The notes beneath the pieces were generated by a model. The model had not been told where the DNA came from, made no database searches, and saw only the letters and a list, made by a program, of their open reading frames with translations. A stretch of DNA of 64,000 nt from Branchiostoma floridae. Its lineage: Eukaryota; Chordata; Leptocardii; Amphioxiformes; Branchiostomatidae. The stretch covers positions 7,072,770 through 7,136,769 of the forward strand of contig NC_049990.1 of the NCBI RefSeq assembly GCF_000003815.2, read 5' to 3'. The position numbers and the translations under genes were made by a program. Positions 47,201 through 62,200 of this stretch are shown here, one piece after another (position 1 is the stretch's first letter; every line of letters starts with the position of its first letter).

Positions 47201-50200
47201 GTATTTTTGTAGTGAGTTATTTTTGTGATGAAGTAGAAAAGGAGGTTTTTGCTGTGAGAATATTTTTGTAGCACTGTAGTGATACAGAATAAAGTGTAGA
47301 AAAACTAGATGTCATGGTCTTCCAAGATGTGAATGTCCTTGCTATCTTTGGTATCCAAAGCATGAGATTGCTAGCTACTGTGCATGTAGTGGTGTAACTT
47401 TGCTTGTAATTTAGCAGCATACATGTAGCTCCAGTACATGTACATGTATGTGGGTAGGACTTGGACTACCAAAGAAATTAATTTGGCCCCCTGGCAGTTT
47501 TCTTATATATGGTACTGTAGCAGAACTTCATGTTTACCTCATTTCTTTTCTGTACGGTACTACCATTTTCCAAATGACTGAAACATTGCCCTTCCCCCAG
47601 GTGTTGTGTACATGTTCGGTAAGGTGTGGATAGAGTCAGCACGCGCCCACGTCAGCTGTTGTGTCGTGGTCAGGAACATCGAGAGGTCCATCTTCCTCCT
47701 GCCTCGGGAAACCGTAAGTATCACCTTCAATTTCTGTTATTTACAGTAACAGTTCTTTATAATGGTTTGTTTCCACATTTTTCCTTGCTTATTACACATT
47801 TTTCATTGCTCATTATATATGAAGAAAATACATTATACAATTCATGGCCTGGAGTGGTGATTAATAAATGAATGAAAAATCTTGCACTACTGTTTTCATC
47901 AGGTTAGTAAATTGATAAGCACCAAACTGGGTTGTTACCCACACAAACAGCCGATGCAATTCTTGAAGTATTAACTGTAACAACAAATACACAGATACAC
48001 AATTCCTTCAGTACGGATATACAATGATATTATTCTTTCTGTATTTACAAGTTGTATTGTTGTTTCAGAGGTTGTTCAAGAATGGAGATGACACTGGGGT
48101 ACCAGTCAGCATCATGGACGTTTACCAAGAGTTTGACGAGAAAATTTCCTCAAAACACAAGATTATGAAATTCAACTCCAGGGTAAGACATGATCACAAG
48201 AAACAGATTATCAGGCATTAGAAAAATCACAGATTTACTCATGTTAACCATTACTGTTTGATGAATGGAATTTTTAGACTACTTTAGAAATTGAATTTGT
48301 ATTTTGTAGCTTATAATGTGTAAGTTGACTGTACTTTTTGTTATGTCAGGCTTCATCTTTATTCATTTTCTTCAAAAGAATTTAAGCATTCCAACAATAC
48401 CTTCTGACATGTCTCCACATTTTGTGTTGTACATTTTTGTGTAATGTAAGAGAAATGATTTACTGCGCTAGTGTTTCCCACAAGGAATTGTCAATTGTCC
48501 TTGTCTCAATCTGATTGCATATTTGTATTCGTCTCTCTAGAAAGTGACCAAGCAGTACGCGTTTGAAAAGCTGGACGTTCCAGTGGAGTCTGACTATCTG
48601 GAAGTCCGATATTCTGTGAGTATTGTATTCAGGACTCAGGTTGTTCTTTTTATGGCCAATCATACATGTAGCCACTTTTCCCTTGATGAGTAAGTTAATG
48701 TAGTTCTCTTTTTTGGCCAATCATGTCTGCCCTTCCCATGAGTGGGTAAATGAGGTTCTCTTTTTGGACAATCTCCTGCCAGTTCCGCTGACCTGCCGGA
48801 TCCGTGAAGCGGCCGTTTCCGGTGATGTGCCGGATTGGTCAGCTGACGGATCCGTTGACCTGCCGGATCCAGTCGCCTGCTGGATTTGGTGAAAAAATTC
48901 GGAAACTTGGGAATGTCTTGTGTCCGCTTGACATTTCTAAGACATTTTCGGCCCTACCAGTGAATGCAGTGCTTTTTTTTTTTTCAAAATCACGGCTGCT
49001 TAAAAGCGGGTTAACTTGCTAGTAATTGTGTGTGCTCATCATAGCAGTTGTGCTCACCATAAATTTCTATTATCTGTCCACCACAGAGTGACCTTCCAGC
49101 TCTGCCAGCAGACCTGAAAGGGGAAACCTTCAGCCATGTGTTCGGTACAAATACTTCAAGGTAATGGGGAATTTTGTCATTCTAAAGTAGATAACACATG
49201 TATGTGTATGTTATATTTTATCTAAACAGACTATACAAAAAATCACAAATCTTAAGATTTTTTATGTTGTGAAGTTTGGGTTTTATTCATTCTTGTTCAT
49301 TCTGTGCATTAAGGTGTCAGATTTTTACATTGTTAGGTAAATGTTAACATTGTAATTAATATTGCCCCTACAGCACGGAACTGTTTTTACTGGAGAGGAG
49401 AATCAAAGGCCCCTGTTGGCTGGATATTAAACTACCTCGTAAGTTCATTTTGATATTCCTATTGCTAACAGTTTCAATGACCTGTGGAGGAATATGTTAG
49501 TGAAGCATATTTTCGCTTGAAAATCTACTGTTACATTGGACAAGGTTCAGTGACATATGAACATCTTTCAATCTGTAAAAATCGTGTAGTAAGTCAAGAG
49601 GACATAAGACATATTGCTGTTCTACATGGAGTTTGCAGATTTGCTAGGCATGCGATTTTCCTGCTACATGTTGTATGTGACGCTGGCTTGATCACTTTAT
49701 GCTGATATTATTAATTCTTTCATATGAAATCAAGAAAGCACAGTATGTGGTACCCAGAATGTTCAATTAACCTGAGTTGAAAGTAACTTCACTTTCTGTA
49801 GTGAACTATCTTGTGTTATATTGGCAGCAAATTATATGGCCGGTAAAATTGCCTAGACATCACTGACAAAAAATACTTTGTGTAACCACACTTTGCCTTA
49901 AGGAAATGGATGTCTGCAGTAATTTCATGACTTAAGTCATCTTCTTTATTCTGCAGAAAAACCGAACCAGCCGATCTCGTGGTGTAAGGTGGAGGCTTTT
50001 GTGACAAAGGCTGCTCACGTGTCAGTCACAGCGGAAACCCTTACTCCGCCACCAATGGTGAGTTCACTGGTGCTTTACTGTGAATCTTAAAATGTTAGCT
50101 GTGGTTTTATTTTTCCAGTGATCCTAAAAAAATAAAGACAGTATTTCAAGTTGTACGGTTATGTTATCTTCACCTGAACTTTTTCACCCTTCGGTGTTGT

Positions 50201-53200
50201 AAATGTGTGTGATTGCAATCATGCTAATGGTGATGTGCTGGCAAACAGAGAGAAGCTGGAATACAAAAGATTACTTAACATATCAATTTGTAATTTGACC
50301 TGCTAGTTTAAAAATCAACTAGTAATCTTATTTGCTGACATTTGGATAGTGAGTTTGTGTGTGTGTGTATGTGTGTGTCCTGGTAGGCATCTGAGACATA
50401 AAAAACAATGTACATGTACCTCGATTTAAACAGAAATAGTGATTGCTCATACAATGATGAAGGTTAGACCTCCAGGTAATAAGATATGCCAAAAAGCAGT
50501 TACTCAAGCAAGACAATTTGGGATGTCCAATAGGAAACAAGGTATGACAAAATCAAGCTGAGGACAATTTTGAATTGCAATAGGAAACGAGCTGCTTTTT
50601 GGCAGTGATTGCTCATATATTTACAAATAAAGAAACAAATTTCTTTCTTGCAGGTTGTGATGAGCCTGAGTCTGCAGACCCTCCTGAACCCCAAGACTCA
50701 CCAGAACGAGGTGGTTGCTGTGGCAGCGCTTGTCCACACCCGTTTCCATATCGACAAGGCCCCGCCCAAACCACCCTTCCAGGACAACTTCTGTGGTGAG
50801 GCAGGCAGTGAAAATGAAAATAACTGAAAGTTTAGCTCGAATGAAAAGTCAATTTACCTTTAAGCGGTGCCAGTCCTTCTGAATTTTGTTGACCGTTGGC
50901 GGTTCGCCTTAATTTACCCTTAAGCATCACCCATGCAGACCCTCTTGGTTATGACTAACCAAACCTTCTGACTAAGTTTGTTGCAGGACATACATTTTTT
51001 GTATTTTCCAGTAGGTAGAATTTGAAGATCAAGAAATATAGTATATACTGACCTTTCTTCCTGTCCTTTGCTTTTTCAGCTATCAGCAAACCCAACGATT
51101 GTGTCTTCCCTTATGATTTCAAAGATGCCATCAGAAAGAATGTAGGTTTGCTATTAATTAGAGCTTGTTGTAATATAGTTTTAGTAGAGTCTGACCTAAA
51201 TCATGATTTTACCTTTCCATAATGCAGTTCATCTTTTGAATGAATGAATGAATGAAGACCTTTATTGTACATCTTTGCTTTCTAACAATCTAAGTACAGG
51301 TCAATGTAAATAGCAGGAGCAGCAATAAAATATCCTTTGATTCAAATGTTAGGATATGTTGGTACTTTGGCAACTGTAAATCACTAAATAGTTTTATGTT
51401 TTTTGCAATGAACATGTTTTTAATTACGCAACCATGGTTGTTTCAACTGCAAACTCTCTATTTTTTCAGGTAGCTTCCAACTTTAAGTTACGTGCGCTTT
51501 GATTAATTAGCGGCGAATGCCACTTTATCTTCCCCTTCCATTCAGGGTGCTCGAGTGGAGGTGATGTCCACAGAGCGAGCTCTCCTGGGATACTTCCTGG
51601 CTAAAGTACACAAGCTGGACCCAGACATCATCATAGTATGTATTCACCATGTCATCTTCCAGTCCTATTGGAACTGGCTAGATGGCATTCCTTAAAACAA
51701 TTGTCAATATTTTCGATATTCGTTGTTTCCACCTAGATGTGGGAGCTTTGTGCCATATTTATGAAAAGAATTACTGGTTTACCTGTGCAGTTTTGTTACA
51801 ATTTGCCAGGGATCCCTGCTAAACTCTTTTTGAACAAATCTTTACAAAAAGATTTCAGTTTTTTTCTCATGTCAGCTATCAAAAATCTTAATATTTTGGT
51901 TTTAGTTATTATTGAATGATCTCGAGTTTTTTCTAGGTTGGGGGGGATCAAATTTTTTGGGAAAAATCCATCTTTCCAAAAACAATTTCTTGAAGCATGA
52001 AGACTCTCACGGGGGTATTATGGTCCATAATCTTCTTGGTGTTCTTATTTTTCCCTGCCAGGGCCATGACATCTATGGATTTGACCTGGATGTGCTGCTC
52101 CATCGGATCAACTCCTGTAAAATACCTCACTGGTCCAGGATAGGCAGGCTCAAGAGACAGGTCTTCCCAAAGCTCTCGGTACGTACCAGATTTCTGACAG
52201 TAATATTTCCCATTTGCTATTAAAGTTGACATATTTGTATTTGTATTTGAATAGACTCCTATCAAGTCACACAGAGCAACTATTTTAAGGTTCGATATCT
52301 ACTTTTGAAGGCTAGAGATACATGTATTCCTTTGAATAAAGAAACTGTATCATGGGCAAATTTTAAAGATTTGGGATTCGAATCCCTATCAGGCCCAATG
52401 TTATGCATTTTAGACAAGCTTTTTACATCCGGTCCAATCCCTAGCTACTTCACTCGATGGCAATAAGTCTCTAGCTTCGGTAAAATACGTCCACTTGGAT
52501 AGGATGTAAAGCTAGAGACCCCTTGTTTGAGGAGAGTTAAAAGACATAAAAGAACCTACCACACTTGTGGGTCCATCCCAATAAGTAGTACAGTCAAACC
52601 TGTCTATAGCGGCCACTCAAGGGACCGGACAAATTTGGCCACTATAGACAGGTGGCCTCTGTATAGAGGTGGCAACTTGTAGATAAAATACCCAAGGGAC
52701 CGACAAAAAGTGGCCACTATGGACAGGTGGCCCCTCTGTAGAGGTGGCCCCTAATACAGGCTTGACTGTAGATGAAACCTTGCAGTCTGGTCTTATGCAT
52801 TGTTGACAGTTTACTGGTTATGCCCAAACAAACTTATCGTGTATTTATTTCCTGGCTCAGTCTGGTGGCGGTAGAAGCAGTTTTGTTGAGAAGAGCGCCG
52901 CGTGCGGCCGGCTGATCTGCGATGTGAAGATCTCGTCCAAGGAGCTGATCCGTCTGAAGAGCTACGACCTGACGGAGCTGACCAAACAGATCCTGCACCA
53001 GGACAGGCAGGTGGTGCCGCAGGAGGAGGTCAAGAACATGTTCAAGTAAGGAGTTAATCCTTTTTCTACAAAGTAGTCAATAATAACATCAACATAGACA
53101 CTAGCAACATACTTAAACCAGCCCAAGGGCGCACCCGGGGTAGCCACAATCACAAATACCAACCCATCTTCGCCCGTTCTGACACATTTTTCGCACGCAC

Positions 53201-56200
53201 CATTCCTGAGTGGAACGCCCTGCCTGGCACGGTTGTAAGTGCTCCCAACATTGAGTGCTTCCGTGCCAGGCAGGCGGCCTGCCCGCCCTGACCCGGGAGC
53301 CTCAGCTCTTGTTAAGCTAAAATCAATTCCTCTACTGATTTCAGTACCTCCCAGAAGCTGCTGTACCTGATCGAGACGACGTGGGTGGACGCCAGCCTAA
53401 CCCTGAACATCATGTGTGAGCTGAACGTGCTGCCGCTGGCTCTACAGATCACCAACATCTGCGGAAACCTTCTGGTGGGTTTGCTTGGGGTTTCCATTTT
53501 ATCCTTCTGTTCGCTCCTCTGATCACTTCATAGCAGAACTGTCTAGCACCTGTAACTATATGAATGAATGTTAACGCCATCAATTTACATAATATCTCTC
53601 ATAGTCACAGTCTTTTTCGTCCTAACGGATGTTCTGTTCACTGCCGGTGTGCAAGTATAGGTAACAAGGCCAGCTAGACTTCTGCAGGGCTTTCTGCATG
53701 TTGCAACGCAGAATTCTGTTTTCAAATACAACTCACGCTTCTTCCTTCTTCTGTCAGCCTCTTTTGTCTCCTGGACATTTTCAAGTTTTTCTGCACCTTG
53801 GTGCATCTTGTGCCACCAGGAAGTAGGTTCTCCCAATCAGCTCCAATGCTGAATAATCAAAAATCACACCTGCATACGTCAATGAAGCGATGCTTTGGAT
53901 GCCCCCCTTTCTCGGGGTAACAGAAATTGAAGGTCTGAATACCTGTTTGATTCTAGTTACCATAACCATGCAACTCCAAGCCAGTCAGAGCTCTTGTTTA
54001 TCATGGCTCTAAAAGCTTGGTGTACCTAATTTTAGACTAGGGTGCACCTAGGTATTTGATGCGTGGTGGAGGGTTACGCATGTAAAGATTTTACATGGAT
54101 GTTGTCATGTTGCAGGGTCGCACGTTGATGGGAGGTCGCTCGGAGAGGAACGAATACCTCCTGCTGCACGCCTTCCAGGAGAAAGGCTTCATCGTACCCG
54201 ACAAGACTTACGGAAAGAAGCAAGCAGCCGCACACCCGGTGGGTTTATTTAATGAATGACAATTTCTCATGGTCCTGTGTGGTTCTTTGTCAATTGTTGA
54301 AGATGAATCAGTATGAACTGCCCAGACTTGAACAATATACATGTAGATACGAAAGTCTTGGAATGCTTATTGTAAATCTTGGAAAAGTTTTATTTGCACA
54401 AAATCGTCACACCCAGAACAGTGTAGGTTTTCTTTATTTCCAGGCAGGTTATTGTTATCAAGAAATGTCTGATGTGCACTCCTTGGCCGGCTATACTTCT
54501 TGGCCAACTTTGATACTTTCTATGCCACCAGTATATCTGGCTGAAGATTGGATTTTCTTTCAGAACGTCAAACTCAGCTAATGTCTCCCCCTATCATGGA
54601 ATGAAGTCCCCATGCGTAAATTTTTGTAGTGACAATTGACAATTTGACATTGATTTGATTTTTTAGGCTTAAAAAAGTTTTTCTCACCCCCTCCTAGGTG
54701 GATGTGGATGCAGATGACGACGACCAGGCAAAACCAACCAGCAAGAAGGGCAGGAGGAAGCCGGCTTACGCTGGGGGTCTCGTGTTGGAGCCAAAAAAAG
54801 GTAAAAGCGGAAAGTGCCTTTGCCTGAAGGTGTGTCAATTGATGAAGAGAGGTCTTTTACCTGCATTAACCAGCACAAATAATTGAACTTACCAAACTTT
54901 TGATGACAGAAAGAAAACTTATTGAGAAGCATTAGTTTAGGACTGCATTTTTGGATAAGCATATAATGTTTTGTGCACATTATTTCTCTGTAGGTTTCTA
55001 TGACAAGTACATCCTCCTGCTGGACTTCAACAGTCTGTACCCCTCCATCATTCAGGAGTACAACATCTGTTTCACCACCATCAGTAGGGAGGTGCCTCAA
55101 TCACAGGTACATTCTTGCACAGCACAGGTTTTTTACCTGAAATTTTTTTCTAGAAATATATGATGAGAATTTTAGATGATATGGAGGGTGAAATTACAGT
55201 CAGAGTGAAAAGATGGTAGCTGCAAATACCTGTGGTTTGGCATTGTCAGTAGAAATTTATAAGAATTTAGAGGCTTTGGCAGTATATGAGTCCAATGGTA
55301 AATGGATGTATGCTGAAAGTATTGATGCTACTATTTTGAAGAAAAAAATGTTCATACATGTATTATGAACCTTCATCACATTGCTTAATTAGCCCCATAA
55401 TAAATACAAATTTGCTCTTGAAGGACAAAGGGAGTAAACACTGAAGGAGCCTTCAAATGCCTTTCCAATCTGGTTAAACTTCATGTATTCATGGAACAAC
55501 ATTTAAACATTCTCCACATGTAACAGGGAGGAGATGCTGAGGAGGAACAGCTCCCCAACCTTCCCGACGCTGACCTTGAGCCCGGCGTGTTGCCGACGGA
55601 GATCCGGAAGCTGGTGGAGCGGAGACGGCAGGTCAAACAGCTGATGAAGCAACCCGACCTGAACCCTGACCTCAAGCTACAGGTCAGTTTGGAGGGTATT
55701 GAAGTGCATGTAGAAGCTAACATCTTAATTGTGAAGATGCAAATTTAAAGTTTTTCACAATAAAGTTCAAAGATAGATATTACCGCTTACTACATTTAGA
55801 CAAGAGGGAAGTAATATTCTTTCCGCAGAGTAGACAAAAGCAAAATTAACGATATTTGGAACTTATCTACATAATTATTTGGAACAAGGGGCTTTAAACA
55901 TACATGTAAATAAGAATGTTTCAAGGAAGTTGTCAGGAACAATCTCGAACTAAAGAGAAGTTGAAATAAAAATCCAGAGTACAAAGATGATGACTTACTA
56001 GTTGAATTGACTAGGATTTGATTACTGTGCTATTTATTGTATCGTACTGCTCTTGATTGTTTTACAAATATCTCTTAATATGTGTTTCCAGTACAACATC
56101 CGCCAGCAGGCCCTGAAGCTGACAGCCAACAGCATGTACGGCTGTCTGGGGTTCACTTACTCCAGGTTCTACGCTAAGCCGCTCGCTGCACTGGTCACCA

Positions 56201-59200
56201 GTAAGGGCAGGGAGATCCTACTCAAGACTAAGGACCTGGTGCAGAAGGTACACATTTTTCTAAGGAAGACAAAAAAAAGAACTTTAAGATAATGTTAGTT
56301 ATAATAAGATTATCAATTACCTGTCTTCCATTTTCTGCTATATTCAAATCTGTAATCTTATGGGAGACACTGGGAAAGAGCATCTAGACAAAATTATAAA
56401 GAAATACACAATGAATGAAAAAAAAAGGAAATTCACACACAAAAAAACAGATATTTCATGGAGTTATAGTACAGATCATTAATTTCTTGTGTACTGAGTT
56501 GTCGTGTGTCCTCAGATGAACCTGGATGTGATCTATGGTGACACAGACTCCATCATGATCAACACCAACAGCACCAACTGGGACGACGTCTTCAAACTCG
56601 GCAACAAGGTACAGCAAGAACAGCTAGAACAACTACAGTTTAAACTTATCCCCATTCCTGTTTGCTTGATGCTGGCTTCAAACTGTGGTGCCAATAGCCG
56701 AGTGGTAAGGCTCGCCGATCAAGAAGTCATTGGTATGATTCCTGGCCAGATCTACATGTAGATGTGTCTTTGAGAAAATGGCGGTGACCTAACACAACTT
56801 TTCTCACCAAAGAGTAAGATGAATAATAGTACCTAACTTTGGTTGGGGAAGCACAAGGCAGTGGAAGGGGAGAGATGGCTGTGCCTTCCAATACCGTGCT
56901 CAAGACACATCCCACTGCCCATATAGGTTCAAAAAGGCTATGGGACCTTTACCCTTACCTTTCCTACATGTACAATTGTACATCTATAGAAATGTAATGA
57001 AATAATAACCGTCTTACCCAGGTTAAGAGCGAGGTGAACAAGCTGTACCGACTGCTGGAGTTGGACATTGATGGTGTCTTCAAGTCGATGCTGCTGCTCA
57101 AGAAAAAGAAATACGCTGCTCTCACCATCAGCAAGAACCCTGATGGTCAGTATGAAATTAAACATCTCTTTTCGTTTTCTTGTGTATTGTTTTAAAACGT
57201 GATTTGATATCTTTTGTGCTAAGGGCAGAAATGGAACATATCATTAAAATCCCTTTAGTGTAGAGTTTAGATATTATACAACATGTGTACATTGTTGAAT
57301 ATCATGATTCATGCAATAGTAGAAATTAAATGAATGGATGGATTTTTGTTGGATATGTTGATCATTGAATTCATCATTAAAGTGGAACTCCACTCAATGC
57401 ATGTTCAGCTTATATTATCTTGATTGCTGAGAAAGCTGTAATTCTTGTGTATGAAAGAACTGTTTCCCTGCTGATGTTATCTACTTGTATCTATCTATCA
57501 AACTTAAGTCAGGACTAAGCTAGTACATACTTACACTCCACAGAGCCCTGTCAAGAATGACTTTTTGTTGAAGTGAAGTGTCTGCAATTAAAGAGTAAAA
57601 GTCTAACTGCTGCAATGCACCCGGCCTCTCGGTTCCTACAGACGGAGAACGGACGAAACTCTTTCCTGGTTTGTTCAACAGTAATGCCCAGCAAAATTTA
57701 CTCGACAATGCCCAGCAAAATTTACTCGACAATGCCCAGCAAAATTTACTCGACAATGAGTAATCTTCTGATACAGCTGTGATATGATGTAGTTATGAAA
57801 TTCATATTGTTTGTTCAGGTTCCTTCAGCNNNNNNNNNNNNNNNNNNNNNNNNNNNNNNNNNNNNNNNNNNNNNNNNNNNNNNNNNNNNNNNNNNNNNNN
57901 NNNNNNNNNNNNNNNNNNNNNNNNNNNNNNNNNNNNNNNNNNNNNNNNNNNNNNNNNNNNNNNNNNNNNNNNNNNNNNNNNNNNNNNNNNNNNNNNNNNN
58001 NNNNNNNNNNNNNNNNNNNNNNNNNNNNNNNNNNNNNNNNNNNNNGGCAGCAGATGGTCATCATCATCATGTCTTGTTGCTCACCTCTGGAACCACAGTA
58101 GATGGTAAAATCAGAGACACAAACCACTACAACTAAACACACTTCCAGCTGATAAAAGTGCATTTATCAAGTCTTCTGAATGTTGTCCACTGTTTTCTCT
58201 ACTAGTCTTGACTAAATATGACATGTCTTGCCCTGTTTACATGTAATGCTGGATCCCTTGTAACTCAACTTTCAAAAGTTCAAGAGACAATCCAGTTGTC
58301 TAAGGATAAAATAAACCATTGGCATTTTAATGTTGATTTTAAAATAGAGCTGAAATACTGTTCATTTTTAAATGTTGTATTTTTAAGACCCATTATCTTC
58401 TCATCACACCATGAACTTCATTTTGTTACTACTGTTGTTTCAATATTCCACTTCTAATATTGATGACTTTATGTATTTTGCACATTTTTTCCAGCTATGT
58501 CATTGGACAGATCTTATCTGACCAGCCTCGAGACAAAATCGTGGAGAACATCCACGAGAAACTGACAGAAGTGGGAGAGAAAGTGAAAAGTGGAGATATT
58601 CCCGTGCAGATGTATGAGATCAACAAGGTCAGTTACTCTGAATGTGTTTTTTGTTAGGACATAGTTTCATGGTACATGTAGAAGGCAGAGGATGTTTTTG
58701 GAGTGTTTTAAGTTCACAGTTGATACAATACTGTACTATAGTTACTGTAGTAATACTACATAGTCATGGAGGGGTTGTGGTGGAGGGATCTCAGTGAAAA
58801 CAGCCAAGAGAAAGCCACCGTGAACATTTAAGATAGACAGTGTATTTAGTAAAGTGGTATGTGAAATGTTGAAAAAGAGAATTTCGAGTGACTGCTATTT
58901 TTTCTCAATTTTACGCCAGATTTAGCAACTTTTAGTTTCTTTTGTTTATTGTTAGGAGAACAGTAGATGGTAGTTAATTGTACATGCATATGTCAGCTGA
59001 TGTGTGAATCGCAATACATAATATTAATGTCGGCTCGATTGTGTTTATCTTCGGTTCCAAACAGGCACTGACGAAGAATCCCCAGGACTACCCTGATAAG
59101 AAGACCCTGCCCCATGTGCAGGTGGCCATGTGGATGAACTCCCACAGTGAGGGGAAGAAAGTTGGTGCAGGAGACACCATCTCCTACATTATCTGTGAGG

Positions 59201-62200
59201 TATGTGGAATTCCATGGATACAGATGGCAGAGGTTCATACCTGCACTCGCACAGTGTGACAGGTTGCATGTAGTCTTTTTGGATGCAGACGTAAGGTTGG
59301 ATGTATGAGGAAGCCTGAGGTATTGAACCACTGGACATGTATGTAGATCATACTTATCAAGAAGAGTTGGGGTGACCTGGTATGCTTCATAAAATGTGAA
59401 AAAATGTGAACATATTTGTGACTCTTAAGCTGGCATCTCACTGTCAACAGCCAGAAGATCTCAAAATATTAAATTTGAATACCGGTACTTAGAGTTGAGC
59501 ATGTTTCTCCCTTGAAAAGGATTACATTAAATGGGGCTCAGTGACCTGCGAACACCTATTGATCCCTTGGAATCGTACGTTATCAAGAGGACACGAGCTG
59601 TGTTGCAACTAAAATGTTCTGAAGAGCTTGCAACAGTTTGTCCTGAAGAATATTCTAACAATGAATTTGCCATTACTCTACAGGATGGTTCCAGACTGCC
59701 TGCCACCCAGCGGGCGTACGCAGCAGACAGACTGGCTAAAGACGAAAACCTGAAGATAGGTAGGAATGGACATTGATTACAGATCAGCCCATAGTCTTTA
59801 CAAAACAATGCCTATGCCCTTAATATATGTACATGCAATATGTTACCTCTGGTAAAATAGATAAAACAAACAAACATGCACAAATATGTATGTTTCTTGT
59901 ATCACCCAAGTTACTAGCCCATTGCATGCAGGTCGGATCATCCCTTGGCCATCCAAGGGTCCGAGTATAGTGTTTGAACTTTTTAACAGTGCAGCCCATG
60001 TACAATGTACAATGTACAAAAAAATCTAGAAGAGACACTGTAATTTAGTAAAGACTAGTCTAGAACACTCATACCAAACGTTACCACAGCCCACGTATCA
60101 CATTGATAAATACATAGTTACATGTACGTACAGACTTGTGTATCTATGACATGTACTAAACTTTTTCTTAATAGATTTTAAGTGTTGTTATTTTTTCTTT
60201 CTTTTTTTCTTCCAGACACGCAGTACTACCTGTCCCAACAGGTCCATCCAGTCGTGTCCCGTCTGTGTGACCCCATCGATGGAACAGACGCAGGCATCAT
60301 AGCCGAGTGTCTTGGTCAGGAGATTTATGATATTTAAACTTAACTTTAGATTAGAAAATCAAAGCATCAATTTTTCAAGTATTTTTACGGTTGGATGCTC
60401 TGGCCTTCCTGACACTATCTTTAACTTTTAAAACCATTCACCAATGATTCAGTCTAGATATATCAAGATACTTGAAATAAGATATCTAATGAATTTTTCT
60501 GTTGCCTTAACTAGAGCAGCCTGTTGTACGAAGAATTTAAGAAAAATTTATAGCTAGAGATTGACAAGAGATGATTAGGGGTGCTGTAATCCTTCCTACC
60601 CCTGGTATTCCATCTCTGATACTTATTGGTATTACAATGTTATGGGTTTACATCCTATACATTGGACCCTAGTTTTTCAGTAAGTAACATTTTATTTCCA
60701 AACTGCAGGTCTAGACCCATCTGGTTACAGAAAGGCACAACAGTACCATGACGATGAGAGTGAAGCACTTCTAGGAGGAAACGCAGCAATGACGGATGAG
60801 GAAAAATTCAAAGATGCCGAAAGGTGGAGTCACTTGTACACATTTGTACTTCCTGTTTATGTGGGCGAAGCCACACATTTAGTATTCTCCACAGATATTC
60901 CACCCGACCAATCAAAACTCAGAAAAAATGGAACCTGTAGCATGCAGTCCACGTTTCCAGCTTTTTGATTGGCTAACATTCTGACTGTCTGGTGGATACG
61001 TCAGGGGTAAACCTATCAACGCACAGGTCACAAAATGGCACTCAGCCGAAAAACGTTGAAAATGCAGCAAGTTCAGAGCATCTAATCGGCTAAATAACAA
61101 CATAAAAATGCCCCACAAAAAATATTTTAGTATTCTGTCCAAGTTTTAGTGAAATACCTTCGATTATAAGCGAGAAAAATAGCCAGCGGAAGCTCGCGGG
61201 TTTTTTCAAGCAACGCAATACATTTGTATACCTGTTAAAACGTGCGCTCGTAACATGTTGTAGCACTGGCTCAATGGGATTATTCACGCGTGGTAAACCA
61301 ACGCTCCGGGATCGAATCCGTGGACAGACAATGTTTTTTAATTTTTTTTCTTTTTGCTGCATTTTCGTGAACATGTTGCCTTTCTTGTTGCTTCTTTTCC
61401 TGCGATTTTTGCTTTCTTTTCCCTTCGCCCACATCCTGCATTTTTTTCAAAAATGTTGCCTTTCTAGTTTAACATTTGTCTTTTTGCTTGTATGATTGTA
61501 TAAGATGTATCAATTTTTGTGAAATGCAGTGTTACAGTAGTACCAGACTGAAGCTTTGGAAATGTTTTCCTTGTGTTATAGGTTCAAGTTCAACTGCCCT
61601 AAACCAGAATGTGGCAAAGAAAACATCTGGGACGGAGTCTTTGTGGCAAATGTAAGTATCATATGGTGTAGGGAATAAGCAGGAAACGGATACATCGTAA
61701 ACCAGTGCCAGATACATTGATTATGTATCTTGTATTGTATATCTTTATGTATATTCCTGTTGAGGTCTTTCCTTGTAAAATTTGTCATTCTTAAGCGTCC
61801 AGAGGAGCAAAATTACTGTCAGACAGGTCACAGTGAAAAACGGTCGCCACATCTTACCTACACATGTAGCGGTTCCTTTCATCAATCAGAATTTTATTCT
61901 TGTAAGAGAATCTGTTCCCCAGAGTAAGGGGAGAGTGGTCAGGGCATGGTAGTGTGCAGCCCTTGTTCCCCTCTTTAGAGAAAGCCCTGTTATATGGCTT
62001 TTTATCTTACATTTACTTATACACTTCCCTCCCCAGAGCCCAGTCCCAGAGTTCACCCTGTCCCAGTGTGCCAACAGTCAGTGTGACCTGGCCCCCACCC
62101 AGTACCTCACCATGCTGAAGAACAAGCTCACACTGGCCACCAGGAGGCACGTCAAGATGTACTACGAGGTCGGTTCTTTGTTACTTTGTTAGGGATATCA

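Noticed and set aside
57795-58136. Open frames across the N run
   Set aside because: They consist mostly of unknown bases.
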